Shown here one piece after another: positions 16,998-26,109 of a DNA stretch of 55,487 bases. The translations under genes and the position numbers were made by a program. The DNA lies in contig DGXB01000082.1 of the NCBI GenBank assembly GCA_002396205.1, positions 1 through 55,487 on the forward strand, given 5' to 3'. How positions within the stretch are numbered: position 1 is the first letter of the stretch; every line of letters begins with the position of its first letter. The notes below the pieces were generated by a model. That model ran no database searches and was not told the origin of the DNA. It saw nothing but the letters and a program-made list of their open reading frames with translations. The DNA comes from Bacteroidales bacterium UBA4243 (lineage in GTDB: Bacteria > Bacteroidota > Bacteroidia > Bacteroidales > F082).

Positions 16998-18262
16998 TGT
17001 TCAAGTAGTTTTGAGAAATCGGACGCGATGGCATCTGATGCAGCATCCAACTCGGTTTGGGAGATCAGTCTCAGCTCGTAGTCTTTTATGTCTTTGACAG
17101 TGCCCTTATCTACGGCATAAACATTGATTTCTTCAAATGGTATTGCGGTGGATTTGCCAACAACCGATTCCACGTTTATATTGTCTTTGCTGTCGGCAGC
17201 TTGAATAAGGTTATTAAATGACGACAGGATATAAGGACTATGCGTAGCTATACAAAGGCTATTGTTCTTTGTGCTGTTGATTTGTTCAGCCATCCATTTC
17301 ACCAACTCGTATTGTGTAGAAGGGAAAAGGTTTTCTTCGGGCTCTTCAAGATAGATGGAAACATATTGGGTTAAGGAATAATTTTCAACAATTTCGCTAA
17401 ACCGAGATTCTTCCTTAAACGAGCCGAAAAATTTAATCCGAGGTTCTGGATAGTTATTTGTGATGTCGTCAACTCGACCTACAGCCATAGTACCATTCGA
17501 TTGAGTGAACCTCTCTTTATACAATATATCTTGTAGGTTGTTCAGTTCGCGTTCCTGTGCCACACTTAATTTACGAGGGCGGTGTATTTCATGATACGTC
17601 AGATAGTTTATCAATCCACAAAGTGGAACGATGGACTGGAGACCGCTTGATGCGTTTTGGAATGCGATTTCGGTGTTTTTGTCAATCAGAATTGATTCTT
17701 TGTGCTGTCCATTGTCCTTATAATATGAAACCCCAAGATTTAGGATGTCAAGCTTGTAGTATTGTGAAAACGTATTGCGGGCATTCTCCCAGTCTGACAT
17801 ATAACCTTGAGTATTGTTGTCGTTACTGAAAGAGATGTCGAACCAATTAGGAATAACAGCCACAATATTGCGTTCGGCAGGTATGTATGCTATTTGAGGC
17901 CGACAATATTGCCACCTGTTACGTGGTTTCCACTTAAACGAGAACTGAATGCTCTCGGGGGACCCAGAAATGGAAAATGCCATAAAAGGAGATTCATATT
18001 TAATCAGAAAACCTTTTTTTATGAAGCCGTTCATTCTGTGATAATCGACAAGCCTTTTCCAGAAACTGACCTCATTCAAATAGTCATCAGGAGACTGGCT
18101 CAATTCGATTCGTTTCTCTACCCAATTGCAAAATGAGGCTATTTTTAGAATACAGCTCTTACCCGAACTTTGTGGGCCAATAAAAAGATTATATTTGGCA
18201 AGATTGACAGATACACTCTTCAATGGCCCTATGTTCTTGATCGTTAATCTATTCATATACAT
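16994..18262 (-). CDS. AAA ATPase (AAA_15/AAA_21, OLD-like without TOPRIM)
   Basis: A 422-residue ABC-type ATPase of the kind found in defence loci. The Walker A motif is GPQSSGKS (about residues 29-36); a PAERN motif (YIPAERNIVAV), the signature-like NASSGLQSIVPL, the Walker B YLEEPEENLFPS and the H-loop IATHSPYIL follow. There is no TOPRIM domain after the ATPase, unlike OLD/GajA. ATG 18256 (MNRL) is an alternative start; a TACTTTTG box lies at 18279-18286. It is coupled to the small nuclease-like gene. It probably senses or holds DNA or a phage product and controls the partner, by inference from similar pairs. Confidence 0.8.
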   Translation of the reverse strand: MYMNRLTIKNIGPLKSVSVNLAKYNLFIGPQSSGKSCILKIASFCNWVEKRIELSQSPDDYLNEVSFWKRLVDYHRMNGFIKKGFLIKYESPFMAFSISGSPESIQFSFKWKPRNRWQYCRPQIAYIPAERNIVAVIPNWFDISFSNDNNTQGYMSDWENARNTFSQYYKLDILNLGVSYYKDNGQHKESILIDKNTEIAFQNASSGLQSIVPLCGLINYLTYHEIHRPRKLSVAQERELNNLQDILYKERFTQSNGTMAVGRVDDITNNYPEPRIKFFGSFKEESRFSEIVENYSLTQYVSIYLEEPEENLFPSTQYELVKWMAEQINSTKNNSLCIATHSPYILSSFNNLIQAADSKDNINVESVVGKSTAIPFEEINVYAVDKGTVKDIKDYELRLISQTELDAASDAIASDFSKLLEQ

Positions 18263-18278
18263 TCAGCTCTTTTTTCTG

Positions 18279-18286
18279 CAAAAGTA
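18279..18286 (-). promoter_or_regulatory. -7 box of the ATPase-nuclease unit
   Basis: TACTTTTG on the minus strand, 16 bases before the first ATG of the ATPase gene. Confidence 0.5.
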
Positions 18287-18441
18287 CGAAAATAATGGTA
18301 TCAATGCCACCACCATGGAAAAAAGTCAGGTATTGTCTATCGCATCGGTAGTGTTTCAACCAATATGTCCAAAGTCTGTAGACTTCAAGGATTCAGTGCA
18401 AAAGTTAGACAATCAATTTCTTATCAAGCTCCGATTTATAA

Positions 18442-18780
18442 AATACTATATGGCCGTGTTCCCGAAAACCAGTATTTTCAGCCATTGTCTTGAACATCTC
18501 CATCCCTTTCACGAGGGACGACTTGCACCAACTTTACGATTATGACCAAGCCTTGTACAAAGCTGCCATTGAAAAGAACGACAACTTCTCTGACGACACC
18601 AAAGAAAGAAAAAAAGGAGAAATCGAAGTCCTGCTTTCCGAAGCGGAAATGCTGGACATGTCTTTGATGCCATCCGATATTTATTATCCACCTACCAACT
18701 TACCCTGTTTGGCAACCATTTTGAATACAATTACCGTTCAGGCATTTCTGAAACGATTGAAGGAGATAATGGAGAATTGA
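18442..18780 (+). pseudogene. Small island gene, copy 2, with damaged 5' end
   Basis: The frame is open from 18442 but has no ATG before the conserved PFTRDDLHQLYDY; the only initiator is TTG at 18490. The N-terminal 35 residues seen in copy 1 (16132) are missing, while the C-terminal part runs through YYPP to a normal stop. An ATG at 18315 opens a different frame that passes into the same conserved DNA out of register (HPFHEGRLAP), which fits an older frameshift. It is probably a remnant, though a TTG-started product cannot be excluded. It lies on the opposite strand to both of its neighbours. Confidence 0.55.
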
Positions 18781-18821
18781 TTGAAGAAAACAACACTCGT
18801 TTTTCAAGATTCATTTTCTCT

Positions 18822-19628
18822 TTACAATTCTGATAAATATGGACATTTTGTTAGATACTCTTTGCTTAAAAGTTCACCCCACGAGTACTCCTTAAAACCA
18901 TTACGCTCCGCCAAAAAATCATACCATTGTTTCAATACAATCTCCGTATTCTGGATATAATACGCACCTCTTCCAACATTTGAATATCTCCTGTATAGCT
19001 CTAGTATTATTTTCTTTGCTTTATCCTTTTGAATGCTCAAATCACCCTCTCCTGGTGTTAGAAACTCCATCCAGTTAATCATAGATATTTCAGTCCATCC
19101 TTTCTTCTTGGTAGGTATTTTTAGTCTGATTTCAGAATCAAGAAGAAATGGACAAAAATCAGCATTATAGCCTTCTTTATCAATCTTTTTCACCGCTTTT
19201 TCATCTAAAAAAACTCCATAACACCATAAATCATCTTGTAATACATATGCATCAACAAATGGTTGACCGATAGTAATATACTTGCCATCTTTATATTCAC
19301 ATGTACATACTCCATAAGAGATACAACCATTTATTCCAAATCCTTGCTTCAAAAAGAACTTGACAATATGCGCAGAAGTATATAGAATACTTTTATAACT
19401 TTTTTCGCAATTATCAATTGTATAAAGTATGATTGAGTCAGAATAAAAAGTCATTCGTACATAATCATTTGTAGAATACTCCTTTTCTATAGTGCGGATT
19501 GACTCCATAAGGTCAAAAAAACGTTTATCTTGTTTTTGGCCAATTAGCGATTTCGTTCCCATAACATCAAGCATAGCAACAAATCGATTCCGTCTTTTAA
19601 TATTTCGAGGTTTTTTCACTTTTTTCAA
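18822..19628 (-). CDS. Protein resembling class III nucleotidyl cyclases, AT-rich
   Basis: A 268-residue soluble protein. RFVAMLDVMGTKSL (Asp21) and VRMTFYSDSIILYT (Asp64) recall the two metal-binding Asp positions of class III cyclase folds, and GINGCISYGVC followed by YITIGQPFVDAYVLQD fits the later strand and helix. These features are shared with poorly described proteins common in defence islands; Pycsar cyclases are one known defence use of this fold. No membrane-effector gene typical of Pycsar is beside it. Counted by eye, GC is near 32 percent, lower than in the methyltransferase 5' part. It has its own TAGTTTTG box (19681-19688). Confidence 0.5.
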   Translation of the reverse strand: MKKVKKPRNIKRRNRFVAMLDVMGTKSLIGQKQDKRFFDLMESIRTIEKEYSTNDYVRMTFYSDSIILYTIDNCEKSYKSILYTSAHIVKFFLKQGFGINGCISYGVCTCEYKDGKYITIGQPFVDAYVLQDDLWCYGVFLDEKAVKKIDKEGYNADFCPFLLDSEIRLKIPTKKKGWTEISMINWMEFLTPGEGDLSIQKDKAKKIILELYRRYSNVGRGAYYIQNTEIVLKQWYDFLAERNGFKEYSWGELLSKEYLTKCPYLSEL

Positions 19629-19730
19629 TGCTCCTAATAGAATACATCAACTGATAGGAAACGCAAGAACCCTTAATTTGCAAAACTATATATTATTCTG
19701 ATACAAACAAGCAATTTATAAAAATTGTTC

Positions 19731-19814
19731 CTAGCTTCCTCCCACAATCCTAACCTCTTCATCTGTCACGCCATAAATCTGATACACAAAAGGATTGTGT
19801 TCATTAATCTTCAT
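19731..19814 (-). pseudogene. Leftover C-terminal tail of an Eco57I-type methyltransferase
   Basis: A 27-codon frame that overlaps the end of the methyltransferase gene in another frame and reads NPFVYQIYGVTDEEVRIVGG. This resembles the closing motif (VY.LYGLTEEEI.IVE) of many Eco57I/BREX-type methyltransferases. The intact gene already ends with its own version of the motif (DDLVCPLYGLIQEEMQFI), so this looks like the end of a former version left behind when the 3' part was exchanged. It is unlikely to be expressed as a protein. Confidence 0.6.
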
Positions 19815-22722
19815 CTGACAAACGAAACTCTATTTCGTAGTTTTTTATGAACTGCATTTCTTCCTGTATTAATCCATAAAGAGGACATACGAGATCATCT
19901 AATTGGTCGATTAAATGCTTTGATTTTCGTAGTTTATATTCTTTGAAAGTGCTATGAACAATCACATTCTTTTCAATGTCTGATAAATAATCAGCATACT
20001 TTATTTTTATTTTTTCAAGAATTAAAGATGACACTTCTGACAGATTTGGCAAAGGAAATGCTATCAATTCAGGAGTCCTTAAATCAAGTCCATTTGTGTA
20101 TACTTGACAATAAAACCAAAAAAGATTTGTGCTTAATATTGCGCCAATCACAGAATTCAAGTCTTTGCAAACATAATAGGGTTTATCCTTATTTGAACCA
20201 GTTGGAGTATCTGAGATTACGTTAAAATATCGACCACCAGATGTTCGATAATAGAACGGCTTTCCTTTTCCATCAGCATAACTGGCAATATTTTTACCTG
20301 TTGCAAACATTTTTTTCAGAATAGTTTTTTCTATGGGCAAGCTAATTTTCGCATATCGTCCAGGCAATTTCAACTCCTTTGAATCTATGTAAGTTAATCC
20401 ATCAATGATTGTTCCAATGGAATCAGAATATCTTCGGCGTTGTAACTTTGTAGTATAAATATGTTTATTTGTCGAAAGAGTCTTCGTGAAGAAAAACACA
20501 GATGTGCGGATACACGCTGCATCAAAAATCTGCTTGGGACGATTAGAATATGAGGATACTTTAATAATCTCACAGTTCTTTTCTAATAGGTTATGCAATG
20601 TTGTCATTGAATCGCTTGCAGTTACAGCCATTGGGATGATATACGATAGTATTCCGTTCACCGAAAGCACATTGTAACCAAGATTTACAAAAACAGCAAA
20701 AGTATCTGTCGATCCTTTTGAAACACCTTTATAGGTTTTTGAAGCTTCATAATACTTTTTATAGAGTTCTTTCTCTATATCCGTCGTTTTTGCCCCATAC
20801 GGCGGATTCTCAATAACAATATCAAACCCACCTTTAGAAAACACATCATGGAACCAAGTGTGCCAAAGGAAAAACTGGTCATTTCCTGAAAGGTCAAGGT
20901 TGCCAAAATCCACTTTGATGTGTTGATCCCGGAGTTGTTGCTTCACATTTTCAATTATGCGAATGCGAAGGGATTGCTTTTCTATGTGGTCGGTGCAATC
21001 AAAGTATTGAACAAGCATGTCGCGAAGTTCTTTGCGATACACGTCAATCATGTCGTCGAAGAAGGTGAGCATTCCTGTGTCATCCGCTTTCTTTTCCGTC
21101 ATCGTGGAAAGGTCAACGCCCTTATACTGCTCCAAAAGCGAGTTGCCTTGCATAATCTTGAAATCAAGATTGGGCAAAGCCTGTGGGGTTTCCTCATCCA
21201 CAATGAGCGAGAGCCAGAAACGGAGTCGGGCAATATCCACGGCACCTCGCTCGATGTCAACGCCATAGACATTTTGCTGGATGATATGCTTTTTGATTTC
21301 AGCCGCTTGGTGCTGGCTGATACCTTCCAAGGCAGTACGGCAGAGGAACAACTCTTTCAACAAACCCATTGGAAAGGCACCAGAACCAATGGCGGGGTCG
21401 CAAATCTTCACGTCTTTCAACAATTGGTCAGTATTCTCGGGCAAATGCTCCTGTACCTGATGTGTGGTCACAAACTGGCGAATGGCTTCTTTCGTTGGTT
21501 CATCCTCAATGCCTGTCTGCAAATAGGCAATCAGGCTTTCGCGGCACATGTAACTGACGATTTCCTTGGGCGTGTAGAACGCGCCTTTGTCCTTGTTGTC
21601 TTCAAGTAAGTTCTCGAAGATACGGCCCAGCATTTCGGGGTCAACGCCCACCTCGGCATCGTCGGGGTCGTTCTCATCAATAGTGAAGTTGTAGGATGCG
21701 AAGAAGTCAAGCAGGCTTTGAGTGTATTGTGCTGGTAAAGGGAACGAGGTGTCGTCAGTTGCATCTCGTTCAAACAAGCCGCCGTTCAAATAAGGGGTGC
21801 GATATTGTGGCAGCTTTTTCTCATTCTCGCTGTTGAGGTCATCGAAGAGCAATTCCAGCACATTATCTACGAAATGGTCTTTGTCGTCGCATTGCGCAAA
21901 GATGTTTTGGATAAACTCGGTATCACCTTCTCCCCACGCCGCATTCGCCGGCACACCCAACCAACCTTTCTTTTGGAGGAACTGGAGGAACACCAAACGT
22001 CCCATCAGCTTCTTCACGTAGTCGCGTATGGATTTCTCTGGGTTGGGAAAACGGGCAAACTGTTGCATGATGGTTTCGCAAGGCTTTCCTTCAAGACGTT
22101 CTTCCCATTTGTTGGCCACTTTCACCATCCGCTTGCCGGTGACGTAGAAGATGATATTCTCATATTGTTTCTTGTAACCGTCAAAGAACATGTCGCTGAC
22201 GGCATCCACTGAGAAGGCTTTGGTCAAATCTTTCAGTGAAAGGTTGCTATCGCGCAAATGCTCAAACTGTTGGATGGCAGTGCGACTGCGATGGCCTTCT
22301 CCCAAAAGATAGGTGAAACGCCTCGTGTCGGTGGATTCTTTCTGATAGCTTCCATCGTCGGCAAACTTCCACGACTCGCTGACGTAGGAGAAACGAAGCA
22401 CACTTTCATTCTTGCGATAGCAGAACATGAATGCTCCGGCATTCCCATTGTTGCGCCAGGCGGTGAGCAGCATATCACGAATGCCACGACGGTTGCGCTC
22501 TATGTCGACGCTGTCGGCAAGCTCCACTTCATAAACGGCTATGGTCTGCTCGTCGCTCAGCGTGATTTTGCCCAACCATAGGGCTTGCTTGGCAAAGGGA
22601 CTGTTTGTAGCCACCACAGAAGGCGTGCTCCAGAATTTGATTTTGCTGCCAAAGATGTCGTGCAACAACAGCTGCCAGTTTTTGCGATCGTATCTCGATT
22701 CAATAATTTCCTTGTAGTTCAT
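19804..22722 (-). CDS. Eco57I-type DNA adenine methyltransferase (restriction-modification/defence)
   Basis: A 972-residue protein. The N-terminal 400 residues are helical and Eco57I-like; the SAM motif DPAIGSGAFP starts at about residue 442 and the catalytic motif NPPY lies at 639-642, typical of N6-adenine methyltransferases. The remaining third should hold the target recognition domain. GC, counted by eye in 60-base samples, falls from about 48 percent in the N-terminal part (21661-21720) to about 30 percent in the 3' part (20281-20340). The gene lies 9 bases behind the PLD/helicase gene on the same strand, forming a two-gene unit. No separate nuclease motif is evident in this protein; the helicase partner has a PLD domain that could cut. 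Confidence 0.9.
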   Translation of the reverse strand: MNYKEIIESRYDRKNWQLLLHDIFGSKIKFWSTPSVVATNSPFAKQALWLGKITLSDEQTIAVYEVELADSVDIERNRRGIRDMLLTAWRNNGNAGAFMFCYRKNESVLRFSYVSESWKFADDGSYQKESTDTRRFTYLLGEGHRSRTAIQQFEHLRDSNLSLKDLTKAFSVDAVSDMFFDGYKKQYENIIFYVTGKRMVKVANKWEERLEGKPCETIMQQFARFPNPEKSIRDYVKKLMGRLVFLQFLQKKGWLGVPANAAWGEGDTEFIQNIFAQCDDKDHFVDNVLELLFDDLNSENEKKLPQYRTPYLNGGLFERDATDDTSFPLPAQYTQSLLDFFASYNFTIDENDPDDAEVGVDPEMLGRIFENLLEDNKDKGAFYTPKEIVSYMCRESLIAYLQTGIEDEPTKEAIRQFVTTHQVQEHLPENTDQLLKDVKICDPAIGSGAFPMGLLKELFLCRTALEGISQHQAAEIKKHIIQQNVYGVDIERGAVDIARLRFWLSLIVDEETPQALPNLDFKIMQGNSLLEQYKGVDLSTMTEKKADDTGMLTFFDDMIDVYRKELRDMLVQYFDCTDHIEKQSLRIRIIENVKQQLRDQHIKVDFGNLDLSGNDQFFLWHTWFHDVFSKGGFDIVIENPPYGAKTTDIEKELYKKYYEASKTYKGVSKGSTDTFAVFVNLGYNVLSVNGILSYIIPMAVTASDSMTTLHNLLEKNCEIIKVSSYSNRPKQIFDAACIRTSVFFFTKTLSTNKHIYTTKLQRRRYSDSIGTIIDGLTYIDSKELKLPGRYAKISLPIEKTILKKMFATGKNIASYADGKGKPFYYRTSGGRYFNVISDTPTGSNKDKPYYVCKDLNSVIGAILSTNLFWFYCQVYTNGLDLRTPELIAFPLPNLSEVSSLILEKIKIKYADYLSDIEKNVIVHSTFKEYKLRKSKHLIDQLDDLVCPLYGLIQEEMQFIKNYEIEFRLSDED

Positions 22723-22731
22723 GTGACGGTT

Positions 22732-25700
22732 TTATTTTTGGAAACTTTCAGACAATATGATTGTGGCGGCAGATTCTTCCTCTGCCTGTTGGGTGTCGCG
22801 ATAGTAGGCGTTATAGTGATTAGCCATGTCAAGCACCTGCTTCAAGGCCTCGTCGAAGTCCATCTTCGCCTTGCTGCCACCTTTGCGCTGAAGTTCTTTT
22901 TGTATGCGTTGCAGGCGTTTGGCAATGTAGGTGATGGTGCCTCGCTCGGCCAACTCTTTCAGCTGCACCAATTTCAAGCGGGTGTCGCCATCCTCGATGT
23001 GTGGCAACATGCTGTTGATAAGGCTGACGGCTGTTGTCACCTGAGCACCGAGGTTGCTACGCTGGTTTTGGTTCGCTTCTTCCTCGTGCAACTCTTCTTC
23101 CTTGGTCGCCATAAAGGTTTGGAGCGCTTTCTCCACATGGTCATGGTGTTGCTTGATTCTAGGGATGGGTATCTCTTCAGGATCGGCCTTGAAGTAGTTC
23201 AATGCGTCCAATACTGACAGCTCGCGTGACTGCTCATCGTTGACCAAATAGAAGACTTTGCGGAAGTTGGTCTTCAGGAAAACCAACGTTTCGCCCGAAA
23301 GTGTAACGCCATCAACTTGATGTGGCTCGCGACCTGTGCGGCTTCGCAGCGACAGCTTTTCAATGCGCTTGTACTCTTTTCGGTTTTGCTGGTAAAGACT
23401 GCGCAACTCCTCATAAAACGGCAACTCCAAATTGCGGTCTTCCTGTTCTCGCTTCAATCCCTCCGAAAAGAGCTTGTCAAGGTCGCGGTCGATGATTTCC
23501 TCTGTGGAATAGATTTGGTTGTCCTCGCCAAAGGTGGTATGGAAGGTCTGAATCTTGCTCAGCGCAATTTGGTTCAGCTTGATTTCCTTGTTGCCTTGGC
23601 GAGAAGGATAGAAAACAAAGTTGTAAATCGTGTCGGACGTGGAGCCGATACGGTTCACACGGCCAATGCGCTGCATCAGTCGGGTGACGTTCCAAGGCGT
23701 GTCGTAGTTGATGATGATGTTGGAACGATGCAAGTTGACGCCTTCGGCCAACACATCCGAAGTCAAAATAATGTTATATTCGTCTTTTTTCAGCTTCCAG
23801 TTGGCATCAAAGTTCTCGCGAATGGTCTTGAAAAGTTGGCTGCGGTTATGGGCCGAAATCACCAAGACATCTTTACGATTGATGCGACGTGCCAAGTATT
23901 CAATGGTGTCCACTGCTTCGGAAAACACCACAACTTTTCCTTCCGGGTTGCGGTCTTTCTTGAATAGCTCGTGCTTCAACAGGTCTTCAAACTTCGCAAA
24001 CTTTGAATCGTCGTCATCGTCAATGCACTCCCATTCCAACCACATTTCATCCAACAGTTCTTGGTCTTTGCGGAGCATATCAATGTATTCAGGCTTGAAA
24101 TCGTCACGCATAAACACAGCATTCTTTGGGTTGTCCTCAGCTTTCTCGTTCAGTTTTTCTTCTATTTCATCATCCGTGTAGCCTAGCTCATAGAGCTTGT
24201 TGATGTCCATGTCGGGAGCGATGAAGATTCTGTCGTTCTCCCACATCTTAATCATGTTTTCATTGGCTTGACGGAAGTTCTCCACCGAAATCTTGAAAGC
24301 ATAGAAACTGCTCTCTAATCGTTTCACCAAGCCATTCTTACGGATGCCAGCCAAGCTGCGGCTGATGAGTTCTGCGTTATCATAAAGACCGTTTGATTTT
24401 TCTGGTTTCAAGTAAGCGATGGCTTGATAGCGAGCGTAGTTCAACTGCTTGTCGAGCGTCATCATTGCTTTCTCAAAAAGGTCTGCCAAACGGTCGTTCA
24501 ACTCATATTCCTTTTTGATGGGCTTTGCCACTTTCGGGAAACCGTGAATATCTTTGTTGTAACGGGTGATACTTTCAATGTCTGTTCGTGTGCGTCTTAC
24601 TGTCAAAGGCTTAATGACACGGTCACGTACTCGTTCAGCAAGTTTCTTGAACTGCTTCAAATCAAAGTCCTCCAGCTTTCGCATCTTTTTGAACTCCTGA
24701 ATCAGAGGCGAGAAAAAAGCCGTTAGGTTGGGCACACCGTCAATAGTGCATTGACGCGGGTCTTGGAACATCAGGATTTGATAATAAAGGTCAGCGGGTG
24801 TGTTGTTCATTGGTGTGGCTGAAATCAACATCACCTTTTTCTTATAACCAGGGATGTAGCCTGTCTCAACGCGAGGCATCTTGCAGATTTCCTGCAACTG
24901 TTGGAAGGCTCCTGTGGTATGGTTGCGGAACTTGTGAGCCTCATCCACCAACACCAAATCATACTCGTCAGCATTCCAATAATTGTAATTGTCATCATCG
25001 AGAATCTTTGACAGACTACCATTACTCACAAACTGAGTATATTTGTCAATACCGAAATCCTTGAAGGTAGTCTTCCAGTTCTGTTCCACTGCAGGCGGAT
25101 AGACCACGAGAATCTTAGTATTGTCGCGTCCGTTCTCGATGAGGAATTTCTTGGCAATCATCGTGGCAATCACCGTTTTGCCAAGACCAACTACATCAGC
25201 AAGGAAGAAACCATCGTAACGAATCAGTTTTTGATAGCCTTCAACGACGGCATCCATCTGATACTCGAATTTCTCGTATCCTTCGGGCATATCGAACGGA
25301 TCATCTTGGTCAATGGCCAGCACACGGTCAGAGAAATACTCCATGAGCATCTTAATGTAAAGCTCGTATGGTGTGACATCGCCTTTCAAATAGGTTTTGT
25401 CAAGCGTAGCCCTATAGTCCTCGGCATTGATAGGTACACCCTTGGCTTCTTCCCAAAGCAATTCAAATTCATGCTTGGCAAAATCCACATCGTCAAATTG
25501 GGTCAGCTTGACGTTGAACTCATACTGTTTGTCGTCACCGATGCCCAATCCATTGCCACTCAGGTTGCTGCTTCCCGTGATGGCAGCGCCAAAAGTATGT
25601 TGGTTGTAGTTGTCGGGATAAAGGATATAGAATTTGGCATGTATCTTTTTGGAAGGATGGGCACGGAGTTCCAACTTGCCGTCAATCATGTCCTGCACCA

Positions 25701-26052
25701 TTTGGAGCATACCGTCTTCCACCTGTTTGGTGTAGTGCGACGCTTCAATGTCTTGTTTCAGCAGCCGCAAGCATTCCTCTTTCACTTGTTCCTCGGCACC
25801 AAAAAAGAGCTCGCCCCTTTGGTGGGCATGAGCAATGTATTTGTCCACGTCAATGCCAATCAAGATGCGCACCTTATTAATATTGTCAAGGAAAGGCCGC
25901 AAAGTGAAATAGCCCGATGCACGGAGGAAACCTACAACTGCATCGAGGTTCTTCACTTGAGGGTTGTTTTCGAGTATGCCCTCAAACTCTTTCATCAAAG
26001 TGTTCCCACCTCTGTTGGTGAAGAAATGGGAAGAGACAGGTATCTCTACCAT
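22732..26052 (-). CDS. SNF2-type helicase with N-terminal phospholipase D-like nuclease domain
   Basis: A 1106-residue protein. The PLD-like domain comes first (HAK at 138-140 and SSNLSGNGL at 161-169, an HxK...N/S pattern), followed by a superfamily 2 helicase: GLGKT at 289-293, DEAH at 370-373, and the C-terminal QRIGRVNRIG motif. The tail is charged and coiled-coil-like. Such helicases move on DNA and could couple recognition to cleavage by the PLD domain. It is the first gene of the unit with the methyltransferase; the pairing resembles DISARM and the helicase-methylase-ATPase type described from PADLOC, and neither match could be tested here. Its upstream leader is strongly structured. 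Confidence 0.9.
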   Translation of the reverse strand: MVEIPVSSHFFTNRGGNTLMKEFEGILENNPQVKNLDAVVGFLRASGYFTLRPFLDNINKVRILIGIDVDKYIAHAHQRGELFFGAEEQVKEECLRLLKQDIEASHYTKQVEDGMLQMVQDMIDGKLELRAHPSKKIHAKFYILYPDNYNQHTFGAAITGSSNLSGNGLGIGDDKQYEFNVKLTQFDDVDFAKHEFELLWEEAKGVPINAEDYRATLDKTYLKGDVTPYELYIKMLMEYFSDRVLAIDQDDPFDMPEGYEKFEYQMDAVVEGYQKLIRYDGFFLADVVGLGKTVIATMIAKKFLIENGRDNTKILVVYPPAVEQNWKTTFKDFGIDKYTQFVSNGSLSKILDDDNYNYWNADEYDLVLVDEAHKFRNHTTGAFQQLQEICKMPRVETGYIPGYKKKVMLISATPMNNTPADLYYQILMFQDPRQCTIDGVPNLTAFFSPLIQEFKKMRKLEDFDLKQFKKLAERVRDRVIKPLTVRRTRTDIESITRYNKDIHGFPKVAKPIKKEYELNDRLADLFEKAMMTLDKQLNYARYQAIAYLKPEKSNGLYDNAELISRSLAGIRKNGLVKRLESSFYAFKISVENFRQANENMIKMWENDRIFIAPDMDINKLYELGYTDDEIEEKLNEKAEDNPKNAVFMRDDFKPEYIDMLRKDQELLDEMWLEWECIDDDDDSKFAKFEDLLKHELFKKDRNPEGKVVVFSEAVDTIEYLARRINRKDVLVISAHNRSQLFKTIRENFDANWKLKKDEYNIILTSDVLAEGVNLHRSNIIINYDTPWNVTRLMQRIGRVNRIGSTSDTIYNFVFYPSRQGNKEIKLNQIALSKIQTFHTTFGEDNQIYSTEEIIDRDLDKLFSEGLKREQEDRNLELPFYEELRSLYQQNRKEYKRIEKLSLRSRTGREPHQVDGVTLSGETLVFLKTNFRKVFYLVNDEQSRELSVLDALNYFKADPEEIPIPRIKQHHDHVEKALQTFMATKEEELHEEEANQNQRSNLGAQVTTAVSLINSMLPHIEDGDTRLKLVQLKELAERGTITYIAKRLQRIQKELQRKGGSKAKMDFDEALKQVLDMANHYNAYYRDTQQAEEESAATIILSESFQK

Positions 26053-26109
26053 ACGCTATAGTTTTGCAGCGCAAGGACTATCTGTTCGGAGGAGATGGGC
26101 TCAAACAAA

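Noticed and set aside
19731..19814. Frameshift error splitting the true methyltransferase C-terminus
   Set aside because: The methyltransferase already ends with its own closing motif, so joining the leftover tail would give two such motifs in a row.
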